A stretch of DNA of 64,000 nucleotides, taken from contig JADKAO010000009.1 of assembly GCA_016715285.1 (NCBI GenBank), positions 1-64,000 on the forward strand. The letters are read 5' to 3'. This document shows positions 36,534-45,039 of the stretch, piece after piece (within the stretch, counting starts at the first letter, position 1; the number at the start of each line of letters is the position of its first letter). The notes below the pieces were generated by a model. The model saw only the letters and a program-made list of their open reading frames with translations. It was not told the DNA's origin and did no database searches. Position numbers and translations under genes: made by a program. The stretch is from Actinomycetales bacterium. GTDB lineage: Bacteria > Actinomycetota > Actinomycetes > Actinomycetales > Dermatophilaceae.

Positions 36534-37394
36534 TTAGGGAGCGAGGTCGGAGATCGCGTCGCGCAAGCCGTCGGGGTGGATGTCGTCGGGCTCGATGACC
36601 ATGGGGTTGAGCACGCGGTGCAGGAACGACTTGGTGCGCGCGTGCTTGGGGTCGCCGATGACCTGGCTCGGGTGACCGTCTTCGACGACATAGCCACCGT
36701 CCATGAACACGACCCGGTCGGCCACCTCTCGAGCGAACCCCATCTCGTGAGTGACGATCATCATCGTCATGCCCTCGGCGGCCAGGCCCTTCATGACGGC
36801 GAGCACCTCGCCGACAAGCTCGGGGTCCAAGGCGGAGGTGGGCTCGTCAAAGAGCATGAGTTCGGGGTCCATTGACAACGACCGCGCGATCGCGATCCGC
36901 TGCTGCTGGCCACCGGACAACTGCGAGGGGAAGGCATCCTCACGGTCAGCCATCCCGACTCGTTCGAGGTTGTGCCGAGCGACCTTCTTGGCCTCATCGA
37001 GCGACCGGCCCAAGACCTTGGTCTGCGCGATCGTGAGGTTGTCGAGCACTTTGAGGTGCGGGAACAGGTTGAACGACTGGAAGACCATCCCGATCCGACG
37101 GCGCACCTTGTCGATGTCGACATCGGGGTCGGTCATTTCGTCGTTGCCGACCCAGATCTTGCCCGAGGTTGGCTGCTCCAAAAGGTTGACACAACGCAGC
37201 AGCGTGGACTTGCCGGAGCCAGACGGACCAATGACACAGACCACCTGGCCAGGTTCGATGTCCATCGAAATGTCGCGCAAAACAATGTTGTCGCCGAACG
37301 CTTTTGACAGGTTGCGGATCGAGATCGCGTGACCTGCACCGCCGGGGGCAGCGGGAGGTGAGACGGACGGCATACCTGAGGGTGTGGTGCTCAC
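36534..37394 (-). CDS. Polar amino-acid ABC transporter ATPase (GlnQ type)
   Basis: A 286-residue ATPase with Walker A GPSGSGKST, Q-loop GMVFQSFNLFPHLKV, signature LSGGQQQRIAIARSL, Walker B LMLFDEPTSALDPE and H-loop VTHEMGFARE. The pattern is that of GlnQ/HisP enzymes energising amino-acid uptake. GTG 37394 is chosen because GGAGAG lies eight bases upstream; GTG 37403 is too close to it. It follows its permease by 16 bases. An unusual C-terminal tail (MVIEPDDIHPDGLRDAI) extends past the normal end by about 25 residues. Confidence 0.92.
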   Translation of the reverse strand: MSTTPSGMPSVSPPAAPGGAGHAISIRNLSKAFGDNIVLRDISMDIEPGQVVCVIGPSGSGKSTLLRCVNLLEQPTSGKIWVGNDEMTDPDVDIDKVRRRIGMVFQSFNLFPHLKVLDNLTIAQTKVLGRSLDEAKKVARHNLERVGMADREDAFPSQLSGGQQQRIAIARSLSMDPELMLFDEPTSALDPELVGEVLAVMKGLAAEGMTMMIVTHEMGFAREVADRVVFMDGGYVVEDGHPSQVIGDPKHARTKSFLHRVLNPMVIEPDDIHPDGLRDAISDLAP

Positions 37395-37410
37395 GATGCG
37401 CACTCTCCTT

Positions 37411-38235
37411 TCAGCGGGCCTTGGCGAAGCGCTTTTCGAGCGCGCGCACGAGGCTGGATAGCGGCAGGGTGATGGCGAGATAGGCGAGCGCGACGACGAT
37501 CAGCGGCGTCGGGCTGGCCTTGCTGACGAGGAAGCTCGAGCCGAACTTGGTCAACTCGTATTGCGCGACCGACACCCCAAGGACGTAGACGAGCGACGAG
37601 TCCTTGACGAGCAGGATGAGCTCGTTGGTCAGCGGCGGGATCACGATCCGGAAAGCCTGCGGAATGATGATCGAGAACATGGTCCGCCCGGGGCTCATCC
37701 CGAGCGACCGCGCAGCTTCCATCTGTCCCTTTGGAACCGCCTGAATGCCGGCACGGATGGTTTCGGCCATGTATGCCGCGGCGGTCAGCCCGAGACCGAC
37801 AGTCACCATCCCGAAGAAGTCACCGGGGAACTTAAACCCTGGGAACGCATTGGGTATGCCGTACGCGACCATGAAGAGCACAACCAGCGATGGGAGCCCA
37901 CGGAATAGCTCGACATAACCGTTGGCGAACCAACGATAGGGACCAATCGAGGACAGCTTCATCATTGCCAGCCTGAGACCGAGCGCGAGCCCGAAGGCGA
38001 AGGCGAGGAGGGTATAGAGCAAGGTGTTGCGAATCGCCTCAGTGAGCAGCCTCGGCCACATCGACGCTGCTACGTCGAGGCGGAAGAACGAGTCCGAGAA
38101 ACTCTTCCAGTCGGTCTTCAAAGCCAGGAAGAGGACAACGAGGCCGAGAAACGCGTATTGGGTCCCGCGGGTCACTTTGGCGCGCTGCCGTCGTGTCATG
38201 CCGGCGCGGGGCGGTCTGGCGGTGGTCGTGGTCAT
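37411..38235 (-). CDS. Polar amino-acid ABC transporter permease
   Basis: A 274-residue permease of the His/Glu/Gln/Arg family: EAIRNTLLYTLLAFAFGLALGL, VELFRGLPSLVVLFMVAYGIP and the EAA loop MEAARSLGMSPGRTMFSIIIPQAFRIVIPP. Five membrane segments are visible after a basic cytoplasmic leader. The single permease gene implies a homodimer. It is separated from the binding-protein gene by a strong hairpin, so it should be expressed at a lower level. Confidence 0.9.
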   Translation of the reverse strand: MTTTTARPPRAGMTRRQRAKVTRGTQYAFLGLVVLFLALKTDWKSFSDSFFRLDVAASMWPRLLTEAIRNTLLYTLLAFAFGLALGLRLAMMKLSSIGPYRWFANGYVELFRGLPSLVVLFMVAYGIPNAFPGFKFPGDFFGMVTVGLGLTAAAYMAETIRAGIQAVPKGQMEAARSLGMSPGRTMFSIIIPQAFRIVIPPLTNELILLVKDSSLVYVLGVSVAQYELTKFGSSFLVSKASPTPLIVVALAYLAITLPLSSLVRALEKRFAKAR

Positions 38236-38274
38236 CTGCTGCCCTTCGTCATCGCGCCCCGCTCGGGGCTAGAC

Positions 38275-38314
38275 CAGAGGCTGGCGCAGACGAACCCGTC
38301 TGCGCCAGCCTCTG
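38275..38314 (-). terminator. Intercistronic hairpin (attenuator) downstream of the binding-protein gene
   Basis: CAGAGGCTGGCGCAGACG (38275-38292) pairs perfectly over 18 bp with its complement at 38297-38314, four-base loop. It lies between the binding-protein stop (38334) and the permease start. Such hairpins usually stabilise the upstream message and lower downstream expression. Confidence 0.75.
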
Positions 38315-38333
38315 TGCCTGTCAAGGTGGAGGA

Positions 38334-39173
38334 TTAGGACTTCGGCGCGTCCGTGCCGATCCACTTCTTGTGAATGCTGTTGTAGGTGCCGTCGGCCTTG
38401 GCGGTCTTGAGCACCTCGTCTACAACCTTCTTGAGGGCGTCGTTGTCCAGCTTCATGCCGAAACCGTAGGTCTCACCGGTGTCGAACTGCGGACCAACGA
38501 TGGCCTTGCCGGCGTTGGCCTTGACGACCTCGCTCCAGACCGGCAGGTCGTTGATCGCGCCATCGATCTGGCCGGTCAACAGGGCCTGACGCTGGGTGGG
38601 CTCATCCTGATACTCGATGATCTCGTAGCCGTTGGCTGCCTTGTTGGCATTGGCATAGTCGAGGCCGGTGGTGCCGGACTGCGCACCAAGCTTCTTGCCC
38701 TTGAGGTCAGCCAGTGACTTCACAGTCGAGGTTGGGGGCAGCAGGAGCGCCTGCGTCGCGTTGAAGTAGCCGTCCGAGAAGAGGATGGCCTTCTTACGCT
38801 CGTCCGTGATCGTCATCGCAGCAGCCGAGATGTCGCACTTGCCGGTCTTGGTGACCTCACCGGACTTGATGCCTTCGAAGGGAGTGTCAACGATCGTCTG
38901 GGTCACGTTGAGCTTCTTCGCGACGAGGTCCATGATGTCAACGTCAAAGCCGACGACCTTGCCCGAGTCATCGGGGTACTGGAACGGCGCATAGGCGAGA
39001 TGGGTGCAGACGGTCAGCTTGCCCGGGGCGATGAGCTTCACGGCGCTGGCCGCTGACGTCGCCGCGCTCGATGGTGCGGCGGCGGGGGTTGAGGACGAGC
39101 TACAGCCAGCCATGGCCAGGCCACTCGCTGCGGCCACGGCAATAAGGGCGGTGCGACGAATCGGGGAACGCAC
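38334..39173 (-). CDS. Polar amino-acid ABC transporter substrate-binding lipoprotein
   Basis: A 279-residue family-3 binding protein. The signal peptide ends in the lipobox LAMAGC (cysteine near residue 24), then an S/A-rich tether. The mature fold shows LTVCTHLAYAPFQYPDDSGKVVGFDVDIMDLVA, CDISAAAMTITDERKKAILFSDGYF and the hinge region LKGKKLGAQSGTTG. It captures a polar amino acid outside the membrane for the adjacent permease/ATPase. First gene of the three-gene operon. Confidence 0.92.
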   Translation of the reverse strand: MRSPIRRTALIAVAAASGLAMAGCSSSSTPAAAPSSAATSAASAVKLIAPGKLTVCTHLAYAPFQYPDDSGKVVGFDVDIMDLVAKKLNVTQTIVDTPFEGIKSGEVTKTGKCDISAAAMTITDERKKAILFSDGYFNATQALLLPPTSTVKSLADLKGKKLGAQSGTTGLDYANANKAANGYEIIEYQDEPTQRQALLTGQIDGAINDLPVWSEVVKANAGKAIVGPQFDTGETYGFGMKLDNDALKKVVDEVLKTAKADGTYNSIHKKWIGTDAPKS

Positions 39174-39346
39174 GATGTACTCCTGGTCTGTCGGGTGAGT
39201 CGATGGCGTGTCGCGGGCACGATGACGCCCACACAGATGATCGACCCGCGATGCCCACGCATCGCATCTGCCGCATCATGGCACCGATCCAAGGAGGAGG
39301 ACAGTTCTGCCCACCGGGTGTGCCGAGATAGAGATGAGATCTTGAC

Positions 39347-39410
39347 CGGTATGCCGCGCAGGCAACGGGCCGCCCGAGGACCGCGCGACCGGCACCTGCC
39401 CGGCATACCG
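39347..39410. repeat. Inverted octamer pair upstream of paaK
   Basis: CGGTATGCCG (39347-39356) and CGGCATACCG (39401-39410) face each other across 44 bases in the 293-base gap between divergent genes. They could form a long-loop hairpin in the paaK leader; function unknown. Confidence 0.5.
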
Positions 39411-39466
39411 ACAGCAAGGGTCGAAAGTCCACATTCCCCGCAAACCCAGTCGGGCACACTCTGCCA

Positions 39467-40765
39467 ATGGCCTACACCCAAGCCACTGACGCTGCCCTCC
39501 ATTGGTCGCTCGACGAGTTGCGCGCAACGCAACTGGCCCGGTTGCAGGACACCGTCCGCCGGGTTTACGAGTCGGTCCCGCACTACCGCGCCGCCTTCGA
39601 CGCCCAGGGCGTGCACCCGGACGACATTCGCGAACTCGCCGACATCCGGCTCCTGCCTTTTGCGGACAAACACACTCTCCGCGCCAACTACCCGTTCGGG
39701 CTCTTTGCGGTGCCGCGCGAGCAGCTTGCGGTGGTGCACGCGAGTAGCGGCACGACCGGCAAACCGACCGTGGTCGGGTATACCGAGCAGGACCTCGACA
39801 CCTGGGCCAGTCTGGTTGCGCGCTGTCTGTCAGTGGGCGGCGTGCGGCCGGGCGACATCCTGCACAACCTCGTGGGCTATGGCCTGTTCACTGGCGGTCT
39901 CGGTGTCCATACGGGCGCGCAACGCCTTGGATGCACGGTGGTGCCGGTGGGTGGCGGCATGACCGAGCGTCAGGTGCAGCTCATCCAAGACTTCAAGCCG
40001 CGGGCGGTCCACGCCACCCCGAGCTATTTCCTGTCGGTCCTGGACCACATGGACAAGATCGGTCTCGACCCGCGCGACACCTCGCTTGAGGTCGCGATGT
40101 TCGGCGCCGAGCCGTGGACGCTCGCCATGCGGGATGCGATCGAGGCGCGGACCAGGATCAAGGCACAAGACCTCTTTGGGCTCTCGGAGCTCATCGGCCC
40201 GGGCGTCGCGAGCGAGTCGATCGAGGCCCGCGACGGACTGATCCTCTGGGAGGACCACTTCTATCCCGAGATCGTCGACCCCGACACGCTCGAACCCGTC
40301 CCAGACGGACAGACCGGCGAACTCGTCCTCACCAGCCTCACCAAGCAGGCCTTCCCCGTCGTGCGCTACCGCACCAAAGACCTCAGCTCGCTCACACCGG
40401 GCACGATCTTCCCGGCGATGCGGCACATGGCCAAGATCACCGGCCGCACCGACGACATGATGATCATCCGTGGGGTCAACGTCTTCCCCACCCAGATCGA
40501 AGAAATCATCTTGAGCGAGCACGGCCTGAGCCCGTACTTCCAGTGCGTCCTCACCCAGCCCGGCAACATGGTCGAGCTCACCGTGCTCATCGAGACGCTC
40601 GTCCACGAAGAAGACGAGGTCAAGAACGCGCTCGCCGCCGACGTGCGCACACAGATCAAGAACCGCATCGGCACGACCGCGCATGTCGAGGTGCGTGAGC
40701 CCGGTGGGATCGAGCGCTCGGTCGGCAAGGCGCGACGCATCGTCGACAAACGCCGGAAGGGCTGA
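39467..40765 (+). CDS. paaK: Phenylacetate-CoA ligase
   Basis: A 432-residue AMP-forming ligase that activates phenylacetate to its CoA thioester. The P-loop is HASSGTTGKPTVVGYT (about 91-106). FGAEPWTLAMRDAIE, QDLFGLSELIGPGVASE (substrate/adenine region) and ITGRTDDMMIIRGVNVFPTQIEEI (hinge and C-terminal domain) match PaaK closely, and the length is normal. It provides the first step for the pathway of which paaN and paaH occur 6 kb upstream. It is followed directly by a palindromic repeat array. Confidence 0.93.
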   Translation: MAYTQATDAALHWSLDELRATQLARLQDTVRRVYESVPHYRAAFDAQGVHPDDIRELADIRLLPFADKHTLRANYPFGLFAVPREQLAVVHASSGTTGKPTVVGYTEQDLDTWASLVARCLSVGGVRPGDILHNLVGYGLFTGGLGVHTGAQRLGCTVVPVGGGMTERQVQLIQDFKPRAVHATPSYFLSVLDHMDKIGLDPRDTSLEVAMFGAEPWTLAMRDAIEARTRIKAQDLFGLSELIGPGVASESIEARDGLILWEDHFYPEIVDPDTLEPVPDGQTGELVLTSLTKQAFPVVRYRTKDLSSLTPGTIFPAMRHMAKITGRTDDMMIIRGVNVFPTQIEEIILSEHGLSPYFQCVLTQPGNMVELTVLIETLVHEEDEVKNALAADVRTQIKNRIGTTAHVEVREPGGIERSVGKARRIVDKRRKG

Positions 40766-40780
40766 GTTCCGGGGTCCCGC

Positions 40781-41045
40781 CGAATCGATACCGAGGCCCC
40801 CGGCATACCTGGTCCTCGGGTATCGAATGCGGGGGAGGCTCGCCGAATCGATACCGGGGCCCCCGGCATACCTGGCCCTCGGGTATCGAATGCGGGGGAG
40901 GCTCGCCGAATCGATACCGGGGCCCCCGGCATACCTGGCCCTCGGGTATCGAATGCGGGGGAGGCTCGCCGAATCGATACCGAGTTGCGAGGCAGGCGTC
41001 GCCCTCGGGTATCGACCCGGCACCTCCACTGCGGATTCGATACCG
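40781..41045. repeat. 63-bp tandem palindromic repeat array
   Basis: AATCGATACCG starts at 40783, 40846, 40909 and 40972, and GGGTATCGA at 40818, 40881, 40944 and 41007: an exact 63-bp period, four units, the last diverged. Each unit is an inverted repeat GAATCGATACC...GGGTATCGAAT around about 24 bases. Three units carry the iterated octamer (CGGCATACC at 40801, 40864, 40927) in the loop. It fills the gap between paaK and galE and is related to the array at 1531-1712. Confidence 0.85.
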
Positions 41046-41065
41046 GACGCCTAGGTATGCCGGGT

Positions 41066-41085
41066 CGCTGGGTCTCGACCCAGCG
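41066..41085 (+). terminator. Short hairpin before galE
   Basis: CGCTGGGTC (41066-41074) and GACCCAGCG (41077-41085) form a compact stem after the repeat array; possible paaK terminator. Confidence 0.35.
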
Positions 41086-41134
41086 GAGGCCCGGCGCAAG
41101 CCAGTGGTGAGGTGGCACGGCATACGCTTTGTGC

Positions 41135-42184
41135 ATGCGAGTGCTAGTCAGCGGAGGCGCGGGATACATCGGGTCGCACACGGTCGTGGCGCTGGTTGCC
41201 GCGGGGCACGAGGTCGTCGTCGTCGATTCCTTTGCTAACAGCAGCCCGGTCGTGGTCGGGCGGCTCGAAGCGCTGATCGGTCGCGAGCTGCCGGTGCATG
41301 CCTTCGACCTCACCGACAAGGACAAGACGGAGCAACTCTTTGCCTCGGATCGGTTTGACGCCGTCGTGCACTTTGCCGGGCTCAAAGCTGTAGGCGAAAG
41401 CGTCGAGCAACCCTTGGAGTACTACGAGAACAACCTCGAGTCGACGTTTTCTCTGCTGCGGGCGATGCGGCGACACGGGTGCACGCTCCTGGTGTTTTCG
41501 TCGTCAGCGACGGTCTACGGCGACGCGGAACCTCCCTACCGCGAAGACCAAGCTCTGCTGAGTTCGAGCAACCCATATGGTCGAACCAAGGTGATGATCG
41601 AACAGATCTTGCGCGACGTTGCAGCGATCGACGACACCCTGCAAGTCGCCATCCTGCGGTATTTCAACCCGGTCGGCGCGCATCCGTCGGGGACGATCGG
41701 CGAAGACCCGCAAGGAACCCCGAATAACTTGCTGCCCTATGTCGCCCAGGTCGCGGTCGGGCGGCGCGATCGGGTGGCGGTTTTCGGCGGGGACTATGAC
41801 ACGGCTGACGGCACCTGCGAGCGCGACTACATCCACGTCGAAGACCTGGCCGCTGGCCATGTCGCGGCGCTGGCGCACCTAAGGCGGGCGCTGCCTGCGG
41901 AGTCCTCGGTCGACGGCAAGGGGGCGCGGGTCCACACCTGGAACCTCGGGACGGGAAGATCGACGTCGGTGCTTGCTGTGATCCGCGCTTTTGCGGCGGC
42001 GAGCGGGAGGCCGGTTCCCTTCGAGATCGTGGGGAGGCGTGCGGGCGACATGCCCCGCTCGTGGGCGGACGCCAGTCTCGCCGAGCGCGAACTCGGTTGG
42101 CGTGCAACGAAAACGATCGATGAGATGTGCGCTGACGCATGGCGCTGGCAGGCCGCCAATCCGTTCGGATACGGCGACGCCTGA
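41135..42184 (+). CDS. galE: UDP-glucose 4-epimerase
   Basis: A 349-residue extended short-chain dehydrogenase. MRVLVSGGAGYIGSHTVVAL has the GxxGxxG NAD motif, VFSSSATVYG the catalytic serine/threonine region and NPYGRTKVMIEQIL the YxxxK pair. It interconverts UDP-glucose and UDP-galactose for galactose use and surface polysaccharides. ATG 41135 is preferred over TTG 41129 because the Rossmann strand begins immediately. Monocistronic as far as can be seen. Confidence 0.93.
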   Translation: MRVLVSGGAGYIGSHTVVALVAAGHEVVVVDSFANSSPVVVGRLEALIGRELPVHAFDLTDKDKTEQLFASDRFDAVVHFAGLKAVGESVEQPLEYYENNLESTFSLLRAMRRHGCTLLVFSSSATVYGDAEPPYREDQALLSSSNPYGRTKVMIEQILRDVAAIDDTLQVAILRYFNPVGAHPSGTIGEDPQGTPNNLLPYVAQVAVGRRDRVAVFGGDYDTADGTCERDYIHVEDLAAGHVAALAHLRRALPAESSVDGKGARVHTWNLGTGRSTSVLAVIRAFAAASGRPVPFEIVGRRAGDMPRSWADASLAERELGWRATKTIDEMCADAWRWQAANPFGYGDA

Positions 42185-42364
42185 GCGTCACTTGGCGGCT
42201 ACCTGAGAGTGGCCGACGCGTGACCTCATCGTTACCCTCGGGGGTATTCCCTGTCTCGTTGCTCACACGCCACACAGAGGGTTGCCTTACCGACCCGCGA
42301 GCGGGGGTAGCGTCGAAATGACGGCCCCTTTGCGGAAGGGGGCTCTTCGTGCGGGGAGCACAGC

Positions 42365-43798
42365 ATGAATGCACTCGACCTTGCTCGATGGCAGTTCGCC
42401 ATCACGACGGTCTACCACTTCCTGTTCGTCCCGATCACAATCGGGCTGACCGCGTGCATCGCGATCATGCAGACAATCTGGCACCGAGGCGGCGACGATC
42501 GGTGGCTGCGTCTGACGAAGTTCTTCGGCAAGTTGTTCATGATCAACTTCGCGCTCGGGCTCGTGACCGGCATCGTCCAGGAGTTCCAGTTCGGGATGAA
42601 CTGGAGCCTCTACTCCCGCTTCGTCGGCGACATTTTCGGTGCGCCGCTCGCGTTCGAGGCGCTCCTCGCGTTCTTCCTGGAGTCGACCTTCCTCGGCTTG
42701 TGGATCTTCGGCTGGGACCGCCTGCCCCGCAAGGCCCACCTCGCGTCGATTTGGCTCGTCCACCTCGGCACGGTGTTCTCGGCTTACTTCATCCTCGCCG
42801 CGAACTCCTTCATGCAGAACCCCGTCGGCTACACCTACAACCCCACGACCAACCGGGCCGAACTGGCCGACTTCGTCGCCGTGCTCACCAACGAGGTCCA
42901 GCTGGTCACCTTCCCGCACGTGTTGACCGGGGCCTATATGACCGCAGGCGCGTTCATCATGGGCGTCGCGCTCTATCACCTGCGCAAGCAAGCACTCGAC
43001 CGCGGCAGTGACCTCGCGATGTACCGCAAGGCGGTGCGCTTTGGGGCGATCGTCGCGCTCGTCGGCGGGCTTGGGGTCGTCGTGTCGGGCGACCTGCAGG
43101 GCAAAGTCATGACGACCTATCAGCCGATGAAAATGGCTGCCGCAGAGGCGCTTTACGAGAGCCGCACCAACGCGCCCTTCTCAGTGCTGACGATCGGCTC
43201 CCTCGACGGGTCGAGTGCCAAGCCGATCCTCGAAGTCCCGGGGCTGCTGTCCTTCCTGGGCACCGGCAGCTTCAACGGTGAGATCAAAGGCATCAACGAC
43301 CTGCAAGACGCGTATGCCGCGAAGTACGGCTCCGCTGCGCTGACCCAGTCGGCGAGTTATGTGCCAACGATCTGGCTGACCTACTGGAACTTCCGGCTCA
43401 TGATGGGCACGGGCTTCTTGACGATGTTCTTTGCCGCTCTGGCCCTCTGGAAGACCCGCGGCGAAGGCGTCGTGACCGGCAGGATCTGGAAGCACATCGC
43501 GATCTGGACACCGCTGCTGCCCGTCATGGCCAACTCATTCGGCTGGATCTTCACCGAGGTCGGCCGCCAACCCTGGATCGTCAACGGCATGATGACGACC
43601 TCATCCGGGGTCTCCTCCAGCGTGCCCGCCTCGAGCGTCATCATCTCGATGGTGATCTTCACGCTGCTCTACGGCGCCCTCGCGGTCGTCGAAGTCAAGC
43701 TCATGCTCAAGTACATCCGCCCAGGCGCCGTCACGGTGTCCGAACCCATCGACCCGGCGGATCGGCACGAGGACGCGCCGCTCGTGTTCGCCTACTAG
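42365..43798 (+). CDS. cydA: Cytochrome bd oxidase subunit I
   Basis: A 477-residue membrane quinol oxidase subunit. MNALDLARWQFAITTVYHFLF places the heme b595 histidine at residue 18; the GRQPW motif (EVGRQPWIVNGMMTT) belongs to the quinol-site region. The Q-loop is the short form usual in actinobacteria. ATG 42365 follows GGGGAGC. With CydB it reduces oxygen at high affinity. First gene of cydA-cydB-cydDC; no Rex-type operator was recognised in the 180-base leader. Confidence 0.95.
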   Translation: MNALDLARWQFAITTVYHFLFVPITIGLTACIAIMQTIWHRGGDDRWLRLTKFFGKLFMINFALGLVTGIVQEFQFGMNWSLYSRFVGDIFGAPLAFEALLAFFLESTFLGLWIFGWDRLPRKAHLASIWLVHLGTVFSAYFILAANSFMQNPVGYTYNPTTNRAELADFVAVLTNEVQLVTFPHVLTGAYMTAGAFIMGVALYHLRKQALDRGSDLAMYRKAVRFGAIVALVGGLGVVVSGDLQGKVMTTYQPMKMAAAEALYESRTNAPFSVLTIGSLDGSSAKPILEVPGLLSFLGTGSFNGEIKGINDLQDAYAAKYGSAALTQSASYVPTIWLTYWNFRLMMGTGFLTMFFAALALWKTRGEGVVTGRIWKHIAIWTPLLPVMANSFGWIFTEVGRQPWIVNGMMTTSSGVSSSVPASSVIISMVIFTLLYGALAVVEVKLMLKYIRPGAVTVSEPIDPADRHEDAPLVFAY

Positions 43799-43875
43799 GT
43801 CAAACACCTAGCCACCCGGCATACCCCCTTGGCCTTGAGACCCCGCTCGAACTTCAGACACAGAGAAGACCTGAC

Positions 43876-44949
43876 ATGACCGACCTGACCACACTGCAAC
43901 TCGTCTGGTTCATCCTCATCGCCGTCCTCTGGATCGGCTATCTCACCCTGGAGGGATTCGACTTCGGGGTCGGGATGCTGCTGCCGATCCTCGGGCGCGC
44001 GACCGCCGACACGGCCGACGCGCGCGCCGACGCCGAGAAGCGCAAGCGCGTCATGCTCAACACCATCGGCCCGGTCTGGGACGGCAACGAGGTCTGGGTC
44101 TTGACTGCGGGCGGTGCGACCTTTGCGGCCTTCCCACAGTGGTACGCAACGCTTTTCAGCGGTTTCTACCTGGCACTTGCACTCATCCTCGTGGGGCTCA
44201 TTGTCCGCGGGATGGGGCTCGACTACCGCCACAAGGTCGACAACGACGTGTGGCGCAAGCGGTGGGACCTCGCGATCACTGGCGGGTCCTTCCTCGCGGC
44301 CCTGCTGTGGGGTGTTGGCCTGACCAACCTCGTCTATGGCACGCCGGTCAAGCCCAACCCGGCGGTGCAGGGCGACTACATCTTTGACGGCAACCTCCTG
44401 TCGCTGCTCGGCCCGGTGCCGCTGCTCGGCGGGCTGACCTTCGTCGCGCTCTTCATCACCCATGGCGCGTTCTTCATCTCGCTCAAGACTGATGGCGAGA
44501 TCCGGCACGACGCCCGCGCGCTCGGCATTAAGACCGGTCTCGCCGCGGCGGTGCTCGCGGTGGCGCTGCTCGTTGCGCTTGGGGTCAAGCACGGGTCGGC
44601 CCTCAGCTGGGCGGCGTCTGCGCTTGCTGCTGTTGCGCTCCTGGCTGCGCTCTTCATGGCGACGAAGGGACGCGAGGGTTGGGCGTTCATCGGCACCTTT
44701 GCGTGTATCGCCTTTGCCGTCGTCGTCTACTTCGCGGTGCTGTTCCCCAACGCGATGCCCTCGTCACTCGGCGACGCCAACTCGCTGACATTGGCCGCGG
44801 CCTCGAGCACGCCCAAGACACTCACGATCATGACGTGGGCCGCAGCGGTCTTCACGCCGGTCGTCTTGGTCTATACGTCCTGGACCTACTGGGTGTTCCG
44901 CAAGCGGATCGCGGTGCACCACATCCCCGAGCCGGTGTCGATCCGGTGA
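43876..44949 (+). CDS. cydB: Cytochrome bd oxidase subunit II
   Basis: A 357-residue subunit with the classic opening LQLVWFILIAVLWIGYLTLEGFDFGVGML and the GPVWDGNEVWVLTAGGATFAAFP motif of CydB. About eight or nine membrane segments. It starts 77 bases after cydA; the gap holds one octamer copy (43819). It stabilises the hemes carried by CydA. Confidence 0.94.
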   Translation: MTDLTTLQLVWFILIAVLWIGYLTLEGFDFGVGMLLPILGRATADTADARADAEKRKRVMLNTIGPVWDGNEVWVLTAGGATFAAFPQWYATLFSGFYLALALILVGLIVRGMGLDYRHKVDNDVWRKRWDLAITGGSFLAALLWGVGLTNLVYGTPVKPNPAVQGDYIFDGNLLSLLGPVPLLGGLTFVALFITHGAFFISLKTDGEIRHDARALGIKTGLAAAVLAVALLVALGVKHGSALSWAASALAAVALLAALFMATKGREGWAFIGTFACIAFAVVVYFAVLFPNAMPSSLGDANSLTLAAASSTPKTLTIMTWAAAVFTPVVLVYTSWTYWVFRKRIAVHHIPEPVSIR

Positions 44950-45039
44950 CCAGTCTCCTGCCGCGGCGATGTGTCGCCGCCGCCGTCGCGGCAGGCCCCA
45001 GCTGTGGTGTGAGTCCCCGAGATTTCCCAGTTGACAGTC

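Noticed and set aside
40781..41045. CRISPR-like periodic array
   Set aside because: The repeats have a regular 63-bp period, but the supposed spacers are near-identical, the units are palindromic end to end, and no cas gene is near.
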